Shown: positions 56,146-64,000 of the stretch, piece by piece
How the letters are laid out: each line of letters opens with the position of its first letter
Numbering within the stretch: position 1 is the stretch's first letter
Assembly: GCF_000176855.2 (NCBI RefSeq)
Contig: NC_015138.1
Coordinates: 2,852,001 to 2,916,000 of the forward strand
Direction: 5' to 3'
DNA length: 64,000 nt
Source of the DNA: Paracidovorax avenae ATCC 19860
Lineage (GTDB): Bacteria; Pseudomonadota; Gammaproteobacteria; Burkholderiales; Burkholderiaceae_C
The notes under the pieces: model-generated
The model's input: only the letters and a program-made list of their open reading frames with translations
Databases searched by the model: none
Told to the model about the DNA's origin: nothing
Made by a program: the position numbers and the translations under genes

Positions 56146-57155
56146 GAGCGGGCTCCTTCGTTCTTCTGCAGGCGCGACAGCAGGATCTTGGACATCGACA
56201 GCACCACGAAGGTGATGAAGAACAGCACCAGGCCCAGGTAGATCAGCGACGCCTGGTGCAGGCCTTCGCCGGCTTCCGCGAATTCATTGGCCAGCGCCGA
56301 GGTGATGCTGTTGGCGGCCTGGAAGACCGACAGCGAATCGAGCTGGTTCATGTTGCCGATCACGAAGGTGACGGCCATGGTCTCGCCCAGGGCGCGGCCC
56401 AGGCCCAGCATGATGCCGCCCAGCACGCCGGTCTTGGTATAGGGAAGGACCACCTTCCACACCACTTCCCAGGTCGTCGAGCCCAGGCCGTAGGCGGATT
56501 CCTTGAGCAGCGCCGGGGTGACTTCGAACACGTCGCGCATCACCGAGGCGATGAACGGGATGATCATGATGGCCAGGATGATCCCGGCCGAAAGAATGCC
56601 GATGCCCACGGGCGGGCCGGACACCAGGGCGCCCAGGTAGGGCACGCCCGACAGCAGCGACTGCAGGGGCTGCTGCACCCAGGTGGCGAGGATGGGGCCG
56701 AACACCATCAGCCCCCACATGCCGTAGACGATGGAGGGCACGGCGGCCAGCAGTTCGATGGCCGTTCCCAGCGGGCGCTTGAGCCAGGCGGGGGACAGTT
56801 CGGTGAGGAAGAGCGCGATGCCGAAGCTCACGGGCACGGCGATAAGCAGCGCGATGATCGACGTGGCCAGCGTGCCGTAGATCATGACCAGGCCGCCGTA
56901 GTCGTTCTGCACCGGGTCCCAGACGCTGCGGCCGAGGAAGCTCACGCCGTACTTGTGGATGGACGGCCACGCGCCGATCACGAGCGAGACCAGGATGCCG
57001 ATCAGGAGCGCCAGGGTCAGCATGGCAGCGCCCCGGGCGAGCCACGCGAAAATGCGGTCCGCCACCGCTCCGGAGAGCAGTGGCGCGCGGGACGGTGGAG
57101 TGGTTCGGGGAGCGCTGGCGCTGCGCTGCAGCGGCGTCGCGGGAGGTGCGGACAT
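56142..57155 (-). CDS. pstC: Phosphate ABC transporter permease PstC
   Basis: A 337-residue permease with six helices; the EAA-like loop is [20 protein letters not shown], and [20 protein letters not shown] is the family loop after TM1. ATG 57155 is chosen; GTG codons at 57167 and 57197 are in frame, and AAAAGG sits before the former, so the protein may be 4-14 residues longer. A strong hairpin separates it from pstS. Confidence 0.96.
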   Translation of the reverse strand: MSAPPATPLQRSASAPRTTPPSRAPLLSGAVADRIFAWLARGAAMLTLALLIGILVSLVIGAWPSIHKYGVSFLGRSVWDPVQNDYGGLVMIYGTLATSIIALLIAVPVSFGIALFLTELSPAWLKRPLGTAIELLAAVPSIVYGMWGLMVFGPILATWVQQPLQSLLSGVPYLGALVSGPPVGIGILSAGIILAIMIIPFIASVMRDVFEVTPALLKESAYGLGSTTWEVVWKVVLPYTKTGVLGGIMLGLGRALGETMAVTFVIGNMNQLDSLSVFQAANSITSALANEFAEAGEGLHQASLIYLGLVLFFITFVVLSMSKILLSRLQKNEGARS

Positions 57156-57191
57156 GGTGCTGGACACGGAGGGTGGCCTTTTCAGGTTTGC

Positions 57192-57222
57192 GGCCACCCC
57201 CGCCTGCGCGGCGGGGGTGGCC
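57192..57222 (-). promoter_or_regulatory. 13-bp stem-loop between pstS and pstC
   Basis: GGCCACCCCCGCC (57192-57204) pairs perfectly with GGCGGGGGTGGCC (57210-57222), loop TGCGC, 7 bp past the pstS stop. No U tract follows. It should protect the pstS 3' end and dampen readthrough to pstCAB, as expected where far more PstS than permease is needed. Confidence 0.7.
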
Positions 57223-57229
57223 CGGGGAC

Positions 57230-58270
57230 TTACTTCAGCGGGATGGCCTTGCCGGAAGCGTCCTTGATCTCATCCCAGGACTTGAGCACGACGGCCTTCA
57301 CGCTGTCGGGCATGGGCACGTAGTCGAGATCGGCGGCGGTCTTGTCGCCGTTCTTGTAGGCCCAGTCGAAGAACTTCAGCGACGTGGCGGCCTGGGCGGG
57401 CTTGTCCTGGACCTTGTGCATCAGGATGAAGGTGGCGCCGGTGATGGGCCACGATTCCTTGCCCTTCTGGTTCGTCAGGATCTGGTAGAAGCTCTTGGAC
57501 CAGTCGGCGCCGGCGGCAGCGGCCTTGAAGGCGGAATCGTCGGGCGAGACGAAGCTGCCTTCGGCGTTCTGCAGTTGCACGTAGGTCAGCTTGTTCTGCT
57601 TGACGTAGGCGTACTCGACGTACCCGATGGAGTTCGGCAGGCGGCCGACGAAGGCGGCGACGCCCTCGTTGCCCTTGCCGCCCGCGCCCGTGGGCCAGTT
57701 CACGGCCGTGCCTTCGCCCACCTTGGTCTTCCACTCCTCGTTCACCTTCGACAGGTAGTTCGTGAAGATGAAGCTGGTGCCGGAGCCGTCGGCACGGCGC
57801 ACCGGGGCGATCTGCGCGTCCGGCAGGTTCACGCCGGGGTTGAGGGACTTGATGGCCGGGTCGGTCCAGTTGGTCACCTTGCCCAGGTAGATGTCGCCGA
57901 GCACCTGGCCGCTCAGCTTGATCTGGCCGGGGGCGATGCCCTTGATGTTGACCACCGGCACGACGCCGCCGATGACGGTGGGGAACTGCACCAGGCCCTT
58001 CTTGGCCAGGTCTTCGTCCTTCAGGGGGGCGTCGGACGCGCCGAAGTCCACCGTCTTCGCCTCGATCTGGCGCAGGCCGGCGCCCGAACCCACGGACTGG
58101 TAGTTGATCTTGACACCGGTTGCCTTGTTGTAATCGGCCGCCCACTTGGAGTACAGCGGAGCGGGGAAACTGGCGCCGGCGCCCGTGGCCTCCTGCTGGG
58201 CCCACGCGGCGGAGAACGCACCCGCCGAGACGACACCCGACACCAGAATCCGAATCACAGACAGTTTCAT
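57230..58270 (-). CDS. pstS: Phosphate-binding periplasmic protein PstS
   Basis: A 346-residue binding protein. The Sec signal runs through SAAWA near residue 24. Phosphate-binding segments are [36 protein letters not shown] and [15 protein letters not shown]. Mature ends are standard. It is first in the pstSCAB-phoU-phoB-phoR run and follows a Pho-box-like promoter; GAGGTT lies before the start. Confidence 0.98.
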   Translation of the reverse strand: MKLSVIRILVSGVVSAGAFSAAWAQQEATGAGASFPAPLYSKWAADYNKATGVKINYQSVGSGAGLRQIEAKTVDFGASDAPLKDEDLAKKGLVQFPTVIGGVVPVVNIKGIAPGQIKLSGQVLGDIYLGKVTNWTDPAIKSLNPGVNLPDAQIAPVRRADGSGTSFIFTNYLSKVNEEWKTKVGEGTAVNWPTGAGGKGNEGVAAFVGRLPNSIGYVEYAYVKQNKLTYVQLQNAEGSFVSPDDSAFKAAAAGADWSKSFYQILTNQKGKESWPITGATFILMHKVQDKPAQAATSLKFFDWAYKNGDKTAADLDYVPMPDSVKAVVLKSWDEIKDASGKAIPLK

Positions 58271-58307
58271 GAGGGAACCTCTTGGTTGAAAAGAATCAGT
58301 GGTGCGG

Positions 58308-58341
58308 ACTGTAGGAGCGCTTTATGACAGGACTGTGACGC
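58308..58341 (-). promoter_or_regulatory. Pho-box promoter of pstS
   Basis: On the minus strand GCGTCAC-AGTC-CTGTCAT gives two half-sites 11 bp apart; the second matches the 7-bp consensus CTGTCAT fully. TACAGT, a -10 match at 58313-58308, follows after 10 bp, as expected for a PhoB-dependent promoter. The start codon is 38 bp beyond. Confidence 0.75.
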
Positions 58342-58400
58342 GCCGTCCAGCCTGTCATGGATGGCCTCCCCAGGGAAACCGGCCGCTTTCGCGGCCCCGG

Positions 58401-58434
58401 AAGTCACGCGAATGTCATGATTCCGCCTTACTCT
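58401..58434 (+). promoter_or_regulatory. Pho-box promoter of ppx
   Basis: AAGTCAC-GCGA-ATGTCAT on the plus strand has GTCA cores exactly 11 bp apart (58403 and 58414). TACTCT (58429-58434) follows 10 bp after the second half-site, the same spacing as at pstS. The first half-site is weaker. The ppx ATG is about 140 bp downstream, leaving a long leader. Confidence 0.6.
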
Positions 58435-58572
58435 GGACATCCGCGACAAGGCTGCATGCCGGTGCCGGCCGCCTGGCCCGCCCGCCCGTGCAGCACCCAC
58501 CGATCACCCCCGGGCAGGCCTTGCCCGCGGGTGCGCGCCCGCTTCGCCCGGGCGTGGAAAAAAGGGAGTGCT

Positions 58573-60093
58573 ATGCTGCGCCGCCAGAAAAACCAGCGCG
58601 CAAGGCGCGACAACATGCACGACGGAACATTGCTTGCCGCGGTGGATCTCGGATCCAACAGCTTTCGCCTCGAAATCGGACGCTTCGAGCACGGACTGAT
58701 ACGCAGGATCGAATACCTGAAGGAAACCGTTCGCCAGGGCAACGGCCTGGACGAGGAACGCAACCTCACGCCCGACGCCATGCAGCGCGGCTGGGACTGC
58801 CTCGCACGGTTCGCCGAGCGCCTCAAGGGCTTCCCGGCCGAAAGGGTGCGCGCCGTCGCCACCCAGACGCTGCGCGAGGCGCGCAACCGCGACGCTTTCC
58901 TGCAGCGCGGCAGCGCCCTGCTGGGCCACCCGATCGACGTGATCTCCGGCCCCGAGGAGGCCCGCCTGATCTACCAGGGCGTGGCCCACCTGCTGCCGCA
59001 GTCGGACGAACGCCGGCTCGTGGTGGACATCGGCGGCCGCTCCACCGAGCTGATCCTGGGCCATGGCTTCTCGGCCGATACCGTGGCCTCGTTCCGCGTG
59101 GGCAGCGTGGCCTGGTCCACCCGGTACTTCCCTGACGGTGCCTTCACCCCGGAATCCTTCCGCACCGCGGAGATCGCGGCCAAGGCCGTGCTGGACGAGG
59201 CGCTCAACACCTACCGGCCCCAGGCCTGGGACGTGGCCTACGGCTCCTCCGGCACCGCCGGCGCGATCGGCGACATCCTGGCCGTGCTGGGCGGCCCGCC
59301 CGGCCTGATCACCCGGCCCGGGCTGGACTGGCTGCAGGAGCAGTTGCTGCGCGCCCGCACGGTGGACAAGGTGCGGCTGGAGGGCCTGAAGGAAGACCGC
59401 CGGGCGGTGATCGGCGGCGGCCTCAGCGTGCTGCGCGCCGTATTCGACCTGCTGGACATCCGCGAGATGCAGGTGGCCCAGGGCGCCTTGCGCCAGGGTG
59501 CCCTGTACGACCTGCTGGACCGCGAACAGCATGCCGACGACCTGCGCTCCTCCACCGTGATCGGACTCATGGAGCGGTTCCGCGTGGACGTGCGGCATGC
59601 CGAGCGCGTGGCCCGCACGGCCGCCCTGCTCCACCAGCAGGCCTGCCCCGGCGGCGCGGAGCAAAGCCACAGGGAACTCGTCTGGGCCGCGCAGTTGCAC
59701 GAAATCGGCTGCATCGTCTCCCATGGCGACCACCACCACCACGGCGCCTACCTGCTGGACCACACCGACGCGGCGGGCTTTTCCGTGTCGGAACTGCGCC
59801 ACCTCGCCCGGCTCGTGCAGGGCCACCGGGGCAAGGTGCGCAAGCTCGAGGCCGACATCGACGATCCGCGGCTGGCCCACCAGCTGGCGTGCCTGCGCAT
59901 GGCCGTCGCCCTGTGCCACGCCCGCCGCGATCCGGACCTGGAAGGCGTGGCCCTGGTCCGGGACGGCCACCGCTTCGTCGCGTCCGCCCGCCCTGGCTGG
60001 GCCGCAGCCTATCCGCAATCGGCCCACCTGCTGCGCGAGGAAGGCACTGCCTGGCAGCGGACCGCCTGGGAATTCGTGGCCGAATTGCCCTGA
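58573..60093 (+). CDS. ppx: Exopolyphosphatase Ppx/GppA family
   Basis: A 506-residue ASKHA-fold phosphatase that releases phosphate from polyphosphate ends (or acts on pppGpp). The N-terminal phosphate loop AAVDLGSNSFRLEI lies near 20-33; VVDIGGRSTEL is the second nucleotide-loop, with E in ISGPEEARLIYQG between. A C-terminal HD-type domain has LHEIGCIVSHGDHHHHGAYL. ATG 58573 is chosen because AAAGGGAG sits 7 nt upstream; MHDGTLL at 58615 is a shorter alternative. It faces away from pstS, with its own Pho-box-like site. Confidence 0.94.
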   Translation: MLRRQKNQRARRDNMHDGTLLAAVDLGSNSFRLEIGRFEHGLIRRIEYLKETVRQGNGLDEERNLTPDAMQRGWDCLARFAERLKGFPAERVRAVATQTLREARNRDAFLQRGSALLGHPIDVISGPEEARLIYQGVAHLLPQSDERRLVVDIGGRSTELILGHGFSADTVASFRVGSVAWSTRYFPDGAFTPESFRTAEIAAKAVLDEALNTYRPQAWDVAYGSSGTAGAIGDILAVLGGPPGLITRPGLDWLQEQLLRARTVDKVRLEGLKEDRRAVIGGGLSVLRAVFDLLDIREMQVAQGALRQGALYDLLDREQHADDLRSSTVIGLMERFRVDVRHAERVARTAALLHQQACPGGAEQSHRELVWAAQLHEIGCIVSHGDHHHHGAYLLDHTDAAGFSVSELRHLARLVQGHRGKVRKLEADIDDPRLAHQLACLRMAVALCHARRDPDLEGVALVRDGHRFVASARPGWAAAYPQSAHLLREEGTAWQRTAWEFVAELP

Positions 60094-60137
60094 CGTCCCG
60101 GTGGCGCAAAGCCGCAAAAACATGCAGGCTCATCCAT

Positions 60138-60162
60138 AACGGTATAAACTGTTTATATCGTT
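60138..60162 (+). promoter_or_regulatory. 25-bp operator-like palindrome before the Ala/Lys-rich protein gene
   Basis: Arms AACGGTATAAAC (60138-60149) and GTTTATATCGTT (60151-60162) flank a single T; 11 of 12 positions pair, the other being G-T. It ends 19 bp before ATG 60182 and is the most AT-rich stretch nearby, probably covering the -10 region. A dimeric repressor site, perhaps autoregulatory, is likely. Confidence 0.65.
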
Positions 60163-60181
60163 TTACTCTGGATGGCCTGCC

Positions 60182-60688
60182 ATGTCCGACACCACTTCTT
60201 CCGCCCCTGCCACAGCTGCCGCCGAAGCGGCCTCCACGCCGGCAGCCGCACCGGCATCCGCCGCGAAGCCGGCCAAGTCCGTCAAGAACGAGAAGGCCAC
60301 CAAGCCCCCCCGTGCGGCAGGCAAGCGCAGCAGCGCGCCCGCGGCGGCCAAGAGCAAGCCCGCCGCCAAACAGGCACCCGCCGCGCGCGAGGCCAAGGCG
60401 AAGAAGCCCAAGCTCGTGCGCGACAGCTTCACGATCCCGAAGGAAGAGTACGCCGCGATCGAAGGACTGAAGCAGCGCCTGGCCCTGCTGGGCACACCCG
60501 CGAAGAAGAGCGAGCTGCTGCGCGCCGGCCTCGTGCTGCTGGCCAGCCTGTCGGATGCCGCGCTGGCCAAGGCCATGCAGGCCATTCCGTCCATCAAGAC
60601 GGGCCGCCCGAAGTCCGAGCCGGCAGAGACCGCAGCCGCCGCCAAGCCTGCCAAGGCCCCGAAGGCGCGCGCCGCCGGCAAGGCCTGA
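60182..60688 (+). CDS. Ala/Lys-rich protein with conserved RHH-like C-terminal domain
   Basis: A 168-residue protein. Residues 1-75 are Ala/Lys/Pro-rich, like histone-H1-type or AlgP-like tails. Residues 78-145 are a compact conserved region: LVRDSFTIPKEEYAAIEGLK followed by GTPAKKSELLRAGLVLLASL and IKTGRPKSE. The strand-then-helix order and KSELLRAGL resemble ribbon-helix-helix DNA-binding domains. The tail is again Ala/Lys-rich. No enzyme motif. A large palindrome sits in its promoter, consistent with autorepression, and phosphate genes flank it on both sides. Function inferred only. Confidence 0.75.
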   Translation: MSDTTSSAPATAAAEAASTPAAAPASAAKPAKSVKNEKATKPPRAAGKRSSAPAAAKSKPAAKQAPAAREAKAKKPKLVRDSFTIPKEEYAAIEGLKQRLALLGTPAKKSELLRAGLVLLASLSDAALAKAMQAIPSIKTGRPKSEPAETAAAAKPAKAPKARAAGKA

Positions 60689-60740
60689 CACCCTCCATGC
60701 CCGGTGCAGTACCGGGCGCATGCGGGCGCCGTTGCCCGGA

Positions 60741-61205
60741 CTACAGGAAATCCGGCGCCTGCACGGCCATGAGGATGGTTTCCGCCACCTCGGCGCGCGC
60801 GCGCCGGCGCAGCCACCACACCGCGCCCTTGCGGATGGCGCAATCCGGAGAGCGCAACCCGAGCAGTTCGGCCGCGGCCTGCCCCAGCATGGGCTGGTGC
60901 CCCACGACCAGCACCGCGCCGCGCGCGTGCGGCCACTGCACCAGTTCCAGCAGGTCCGCCGCGGTGCCTCCGGGCAGCAGTTCCGCACGCAGCTTGTATT
61001 TGCGCCCCAGCGCCTTGGCCGTGGCCTCGGTCCGCAGGGCCGGACTCGCCAGCACGCGCAGGCCGTCCGGCAACCGCCGGTCCAGCCAGGCCGCCATGCG
61101 TGCGGCCTGCTTCTCGCCCCGGGGCGTCAATGGCCGCTGCAGGTCCTCATCGCCTTCGCGGGGCTCCTCCGCCTCGGCGTGCCGCCACAGGATCAGGTCC
61201 ATCAT
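60741..61205 (-). CDS. sixA: SixA-type phosphohistidine phosphatase
   Basis: A 154-residue histidine phosphatase. LILWRHAEAEEP holds the catalytic RH(G/A) motif near residue 8; LTPRGEKQAARMAAWL, SPALRTEATAKAL and VVGHQPMLGQAA with the second catalytic histidine follow. SixA removes phosphate from histidine of HPt domains or phosphotransfer proteins such as NPr. ATG 61205 overlaps the ppk stop codon (ATGA), so it is translated with polyphosphate kinase, a recurring association. Confidence 0.93.
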   Translation of the reverse strand: MMDLILWRHAEAEEPREGDEDLQRPLTPRGEKQAARMAAWLDRRLPDGLRVLASPALRTEATAKALGRKYKLRAELLPGGTAADLLELVQWPHARGAVLVVGHQPMLGQAAAELLGLRSPDCAIRKGAVWWLRRRARAEVAETILMAVQAPDFL

Positions 61206-63355
61206 GCCCTGGCCGCCGAGGGCGCAGTGCCGGGCGGGCCGTAGCGCAGCATCAGCGCCTGCTGGGCACCGTTGCCCGACACCGGGTGCGGTGCCCGCGC
61301 ATAGGAGCCGTCGGACTGCAGCGTCCAGGCATCCTTGTCGTCGTGCAGGTAGGCGACCAGGCACTCGTCGATGATCCGCTGGCGCAGTTCGGGGTCGTCC
61401 ACCGGCCAGGCGAGCTCCACGCGCCGCAGCATGTTCCGGTTCATCCAGTCGGCGCTGGACAGCAGCAGCTGCTCCTGGCCGCCCGCGCGGAAATAGAACA
61501 CCCGCGTGTGCTCCAGGAAGCGTCCGATGATGGAGCGGACGCGGATGTTGTCGGTCACGCCCTCGCGCTGCGCCGGCAGCATGCAGGCACCGCGCACGAT
61601 CAGGTCGATGCGCGCGCCTTTCTGCCCGGCGGCGACGAGCGCGTTCATGAGCGCCTCGTCGGTCAGTGCATTCATCTTTGCCACGATGCGCGCGTCTTCC
61701 CCGCGCGCGGCGGCATCGCCCACGGCCGCGATCATTTCCTGCAATTGCCGGTGCAGGTGGAAAGGCGCCATCACCAGGCGCTTGAGCCGGGGCAGCTTGT
61801 TCTGGCTGGCCAGGTGGTTGAACACGGCATCCATGTCGGCCGTCGTGTCCGCATCGGCGGTGAAATAGCTCAGGTCGGTGTAGAGCCGTGCCGTGCGGGG
61901 GTTGTAGTTGCCGGTGGAGAGATGCCCGTAGCGGCGCAGCTGCTTGCCCTCGCGGCGGGTCACCAGCAGCATCTTGCCGTGCGTCTTGAGGCCCACCACC
62001 CCATAGACCACCTGCGCACCGATGGACTCCAGTGCCTCCGCCCAGTTGATGTTCGCCTCTTCGTCGAAGCGGGCCTTCAGCTCGACGACGGCCATCACTT
62101 CCTTGCCGCGGCGCACGGCCTCGCGCAGCAGTTCCATCATCTCGGAATCCGCGCCCGTGCGGTAGATCGTCTGCTTGATGGCCAGCACCTGCGGGTCGTT
62201 CACGGCCTCGCGCAGGAACTGCAGCACCGAGTCGAAGCTCTCGAACGGCTGGTGCACCAGGATGTCGCGGCGCCGGATCTGCTCCATGAGCGGAGCGCCC
62301 GCCTGCACCTGCCGGGGCCAGGCCGCGCGCCAGGGCGGAAACAGCAGCGCGGGCTCGTTGACCAGGTCCACCAGCTGCGTGAGCCGCACCAGGTTCACGG
62401 GACCATGCACGCGGAACAGTGCCGCATCGGGCAGCGCGAACTGCGACTGCAGGAAATCGGAGAGAAAACGCGAGCAACTGGCCGACACCTCCAGGCGCAC
62501 CGCCTGGCCGTAATGGCGGTGCTGCAGGCCCTGGCGCAGCGCCGTGCGCAGGTTGCGCACGTCGTCCTCGTCCACGGCCAGGTCGGAATGGCGCGTCACG
62601 CGGAACTGGGAGAACTCCGTCACATCGCGCCCGGGGAACAGTTCGCTCAGATGTGCCCGCACAATGCTGGACAGACTGACGCACTGCGCCCCTTGCGGCG
62701 CCACCTTCACGGGCAGCCGCACCAGCCGCGGCAGCACGCGCGGCACCTTGACGATGGCGATCTCGTTCTCGCGCCCGAAAGCGTCGTTGCCCTTGAGCCG
62801 CACGATGAAGTTCAGCGACTTGTTCGCCACCTGCGGGAAGGGGTGGGCCGGATCCAGCCCCACCGGTACCAGCAGCGGGCGCACCTCGCGCTCGAAGTAG
62901 TCGCGCACCCAGCGGCGCTGCTCGGGCGAGCGCTCGCCATGGGAGACGATGTGGATGCCCTGCTCCGCGAAGGCCGGCATCAGCGACTCGTTGTAGAGCG
63001 CGTACTGGCGGGCCACGAGGTCGTGCGCCTTGTTGGACAGCGCCTCGAAGGAAGCCACCGTGTAGGGTCCCTTGGTCTCTCCGCTCTGCGCCGCCGTGAT
63101 GTGCGGCGCGGCGCGCACCTCGAAGAACTCGTCGAGGTTGGACGACACGATGCACAGGTAGCGCAGCCGCTCCAGCAGGGGCACGTCGATGCGCGTCGCC
63201 CAGTCGAATACCCGCTCGTTGAATGCCAGGATGCTGTGGTCGCGGTTGAGGAACGCGATGCCGGACGCATCGGACAGGGGCTCGGGGACCGCCAGGAGGT
63301 CCTGCGCACCTGCGGAGGAAGCCGGTTCTGGGGAGAGCGTGGACGAAGAGTGCAT
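61202..63355 (-). CDS. ppk1: Polyphosphate kinase 1
   Basis: A 717-residue enzyme that polymerises phosphate from ATP. The N-domain begins IAFLNRDHSILAFNERVFDW near residue 40; SNLDEFFEVR and PVGLDPAHPFPQVANKSLNF follow. The autophosphorylated histidine is in KTHGKMLLVTRREG and the second catalytic histidine in YGHLSTGNYNPRTARLYTD. ATG 63355 is preferred: the upstream in-frame ATG codons at 63406 and 63427 overlap or precede a Pho-box-like element, so they are probably not in the mRNA. sixA overlaps its stop. Confidence 0.96.
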   Translation of the reverse strand: MHSSSTLSPEPASSAGAQDLLAVPEPLSDASGIAFLNRDHSILAFNERVFDWATRIDVPLLERLRYLCIVSSNLDEFFEVRAAPHITAAQSGETKGPYTVASFEALSNKAHDLVARQYALYNESLMPAFAEQGIHIVSHGERSPEQRRWVRDYFEREVRPLLVPVGLDPAHPFPQVANKSLNFIVRLKGNDAFGRENEIAIVKVPRVLPRLVRLPVKVAPQGAQCVSLSSIVRAHLSELFPGRDVTEFSQFRVTRHSDLAVDEDDVRNLRTALRQGLQHRHYGQAVRLEVSASCSRFLSDFLQSQFALPDAALFRVHGPVNLVRLTQLVDLVNEPALLFPPWRAAWPRQVQAGAPLMEQIRRRDILVHQPFESFDSVLQFLREAVNDPQVLAIKQTIYRTGADSEMMELLREAVRRGKEVMAVVELKARFDEEANINWAEALESIGAQVVYGVVGLKTHGKMLLVTRREGKQLRRYGHLSTGNYNPRTARLYTDLSYFTADADTTADMDAVFNHLASQNKLPRLKRLVMAPFHLHRQLQEMIAAVGDAAARGEDARIVAKMNALTDEALMNALVAAGQKGARIDLIVRGACMLPAQREGVTDNIRVRSIIGRFLEHTRVFYFRAGGQEQLLLSSADWMNRNMLRRVELAWPVDDPELRQRIIDECLVAYLHDDKDAWTLQSDGSYARAPHPVSGNGAQQALMLRYGPPGTAPSAARA

Positions 63356-63386
63356 GGAAGGCAAATTGTCAGTACCGGAATCAGTT

Positions 63387-63422
63387 TTAGTATTAGTCTC
63401 GACCATGACATTTTCATGACAT
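63387..63422 (-). promoter_or_regulatory. Pho-box promoter of ppk
   Basis: On the minus strand ATGTCAT-GAAA-ATGTCAT (63422-63405) is two near-consensus half-sites 11 bp apart, the clearest of the three in the window. TACTAA (63392-63387) is a -10 candidate 12 bp downstream; AATACT at 10 bp is another. Transcription near 63380 would give a 25-nt leader to ATG 63355. Confidence 0.75.
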
Positions 63423-63478
63423 GTCATCGACGCTGTCACGAACAGATTTGCAACGATCATCCAGCGCCGGGACAGCGG

Positions 63479-64000
63479 TCATCCGAGGAAATGCTTGCGA
63501 TAGCGGGGAGGCAGGTCCTCGATGCGCATCAGCATCGGCAGGTCGGCGGTGTTGAAATCCGGATCCCAGGCGGGCGCGCCGAGCACCCGGGTGCCCAGGC
63601 GCAGGTAGCCCTTGATCAGCGCTGGTGGCTCCACCGGCAGGGAGCCGTCGAGCTGGTCCACCGGAAGCGGCAGGCGGGGCTGCACCTCGTATTCGGGGGG
63701 CGCCATGTAGCCGGCCTTGAGCTGGTTCCAGATGCTGGCGGCGGCGTTGCCGCTGAGCACGCCGTTGTGCAGCATGGGGATGCTCGCGCAGCCGATCATC
63801 ATGTCCAGCCCGTTGCGCACCATGAAGTCGGCCAGCGCGCCCCACAGGGTCATGATGACCCCGCCGTGGCGGTAGTCGGGATGCACGCAGCTGCGGCCCA
63901 GCTCCACCATGCGCCCGCGCAGGTGGGCGAGGCGCGACAGGTCGAACTCGGTGTCGCTGTACAGGCCACCCGCCCGCTGCGCCTGGGCGGGCGTGAGCAC
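63479..64000 (-). CDS. olsB: OlsB-like N-acyltransferase (5' end beyond window)
   Basis: The C-terminal 173 residues of a GNAT-type acyltransferase of the ornithine-lipid OlsB/hemolysin family. VELGRSCVHPDYRHGGVIM is the acyl-carrier-binding motif, GLDMMIGCASIPML the next strand, and PPALIKGYLRLGTRV with DFNTADLPMLMRIEDLP the conserved C-terminal block. OlsB transfers 3-hydroxyacyl groups from ACP to ornithine. The frame stays open to the window edge, so the start is missing. It reads toward ppk; ornithine lipids replace phospholipids under phosphate limitation in several bacteria, which fits the location. Confidence 0.8.
   Translation of the reverse strand: MLTPAQAQRAGGLYSDTEFDLSRLAHLRGRMVELGRSCVHPDYRHGGVIMTLWGALADFMVRNGLDMMIGCASIPMLHNGVLSGNAAASIWNQLKAGYMAPPEYEVQPRLPLPVDQLDGSLPVEPPALIKGYLRLGTRVLGAPAWDPDFNTADLPMLMRIEDLPPRYRKHFLG

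Overview
The window is about 64 kb of uniformly GC-rich, tightly packed bacterial chromosome. Gene content points to a Burkholderiales betaproteobacterium, most likely a Comamonadaceae member close to Acidovorax/Paracidovorax: an AddAB-type recombinase pair, the pstSCAB-phoU-phoB-phoR order with ppx and ppk next to it, a beta-proteobacterial DUF962 protein and a small 4.5S SRP RNA. The genus is inferred from general familiarity, not from a search. I saw no prophage, insertion sequence, CRISPR array or tRNA gene.

Left edge (1-3726, minus strand): a three-gene operon encoding a PduX-like small-molecule kinase, a divergent cysteine-synthase-fold PLP enzyme and an ATP-grasp/argininosuccinate-lyase fusion cut by the window edge. 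The chemistry fits a route from a phosphorylated hydroxy-amino acid to a 2,3-diamino acid (2,3-diaminobutyrate-like if threonine is the substrate). This is the most likely specialised-metabolism system here. Next to it is hppA, a K+-independent proton-pumping pyrophosphatase whose leader can fold into an interleaved two-stem (H-type) pseudoknot.

6-18 kb: an exported M20 peptidase, an Mpo1-like membrane protein, a Crp/Fnr regulator, an aldehyde dehydrogenase, a ZIP metal transporter, a Mn-type superoxide dismutase behind a Fur-box-like site, a GntP-family permease, a LodA/LodB-type quinoprotein oxidase pair with an SDR, and a small repeat protein.

18-34 kb: a molybdenum-cofactor operon (moaA-mobA-GNAT-moeA), a thioredoxin-like protein, rnhA, a methyltransferase whose start codon overlaps that of gloB, a LysM-carrying lytic transglycosylase, an orphan solute-binding protein, MAPEG, recR-ybaB-dnaX (dnaX has a nine-A slippery tract), a chemoreceptor, and the SRP RNA gene starting on the chemoreceptor stop codon.

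34-52 kb: a BaiN-like flavoprotein, AddA- and AddB-like recombination nucleases, trxA, rho (its ribosome-binding site sits in a hairpin), sbcCD, rpmE2, a polytopic membrane protein and a MATE exporter whose end overlaps phoR.

52-64 kb: a phosphate block with phoR, phoB, phoU, pstB, pstA, pstC and pstS on the minus strand, ppx on the plus strand, an Ala/Lys-rich putative DNA-binding protein, sixA, ppk and a partial olsB-like acyltransferase. Pho-box-like 11-bp direct repeats lie before pstS, ppx and ppk. Phosphate uptake, polyphosphate turnover and probably ornithine-lipid synthesis are therefore grouped and likely co-regulated.
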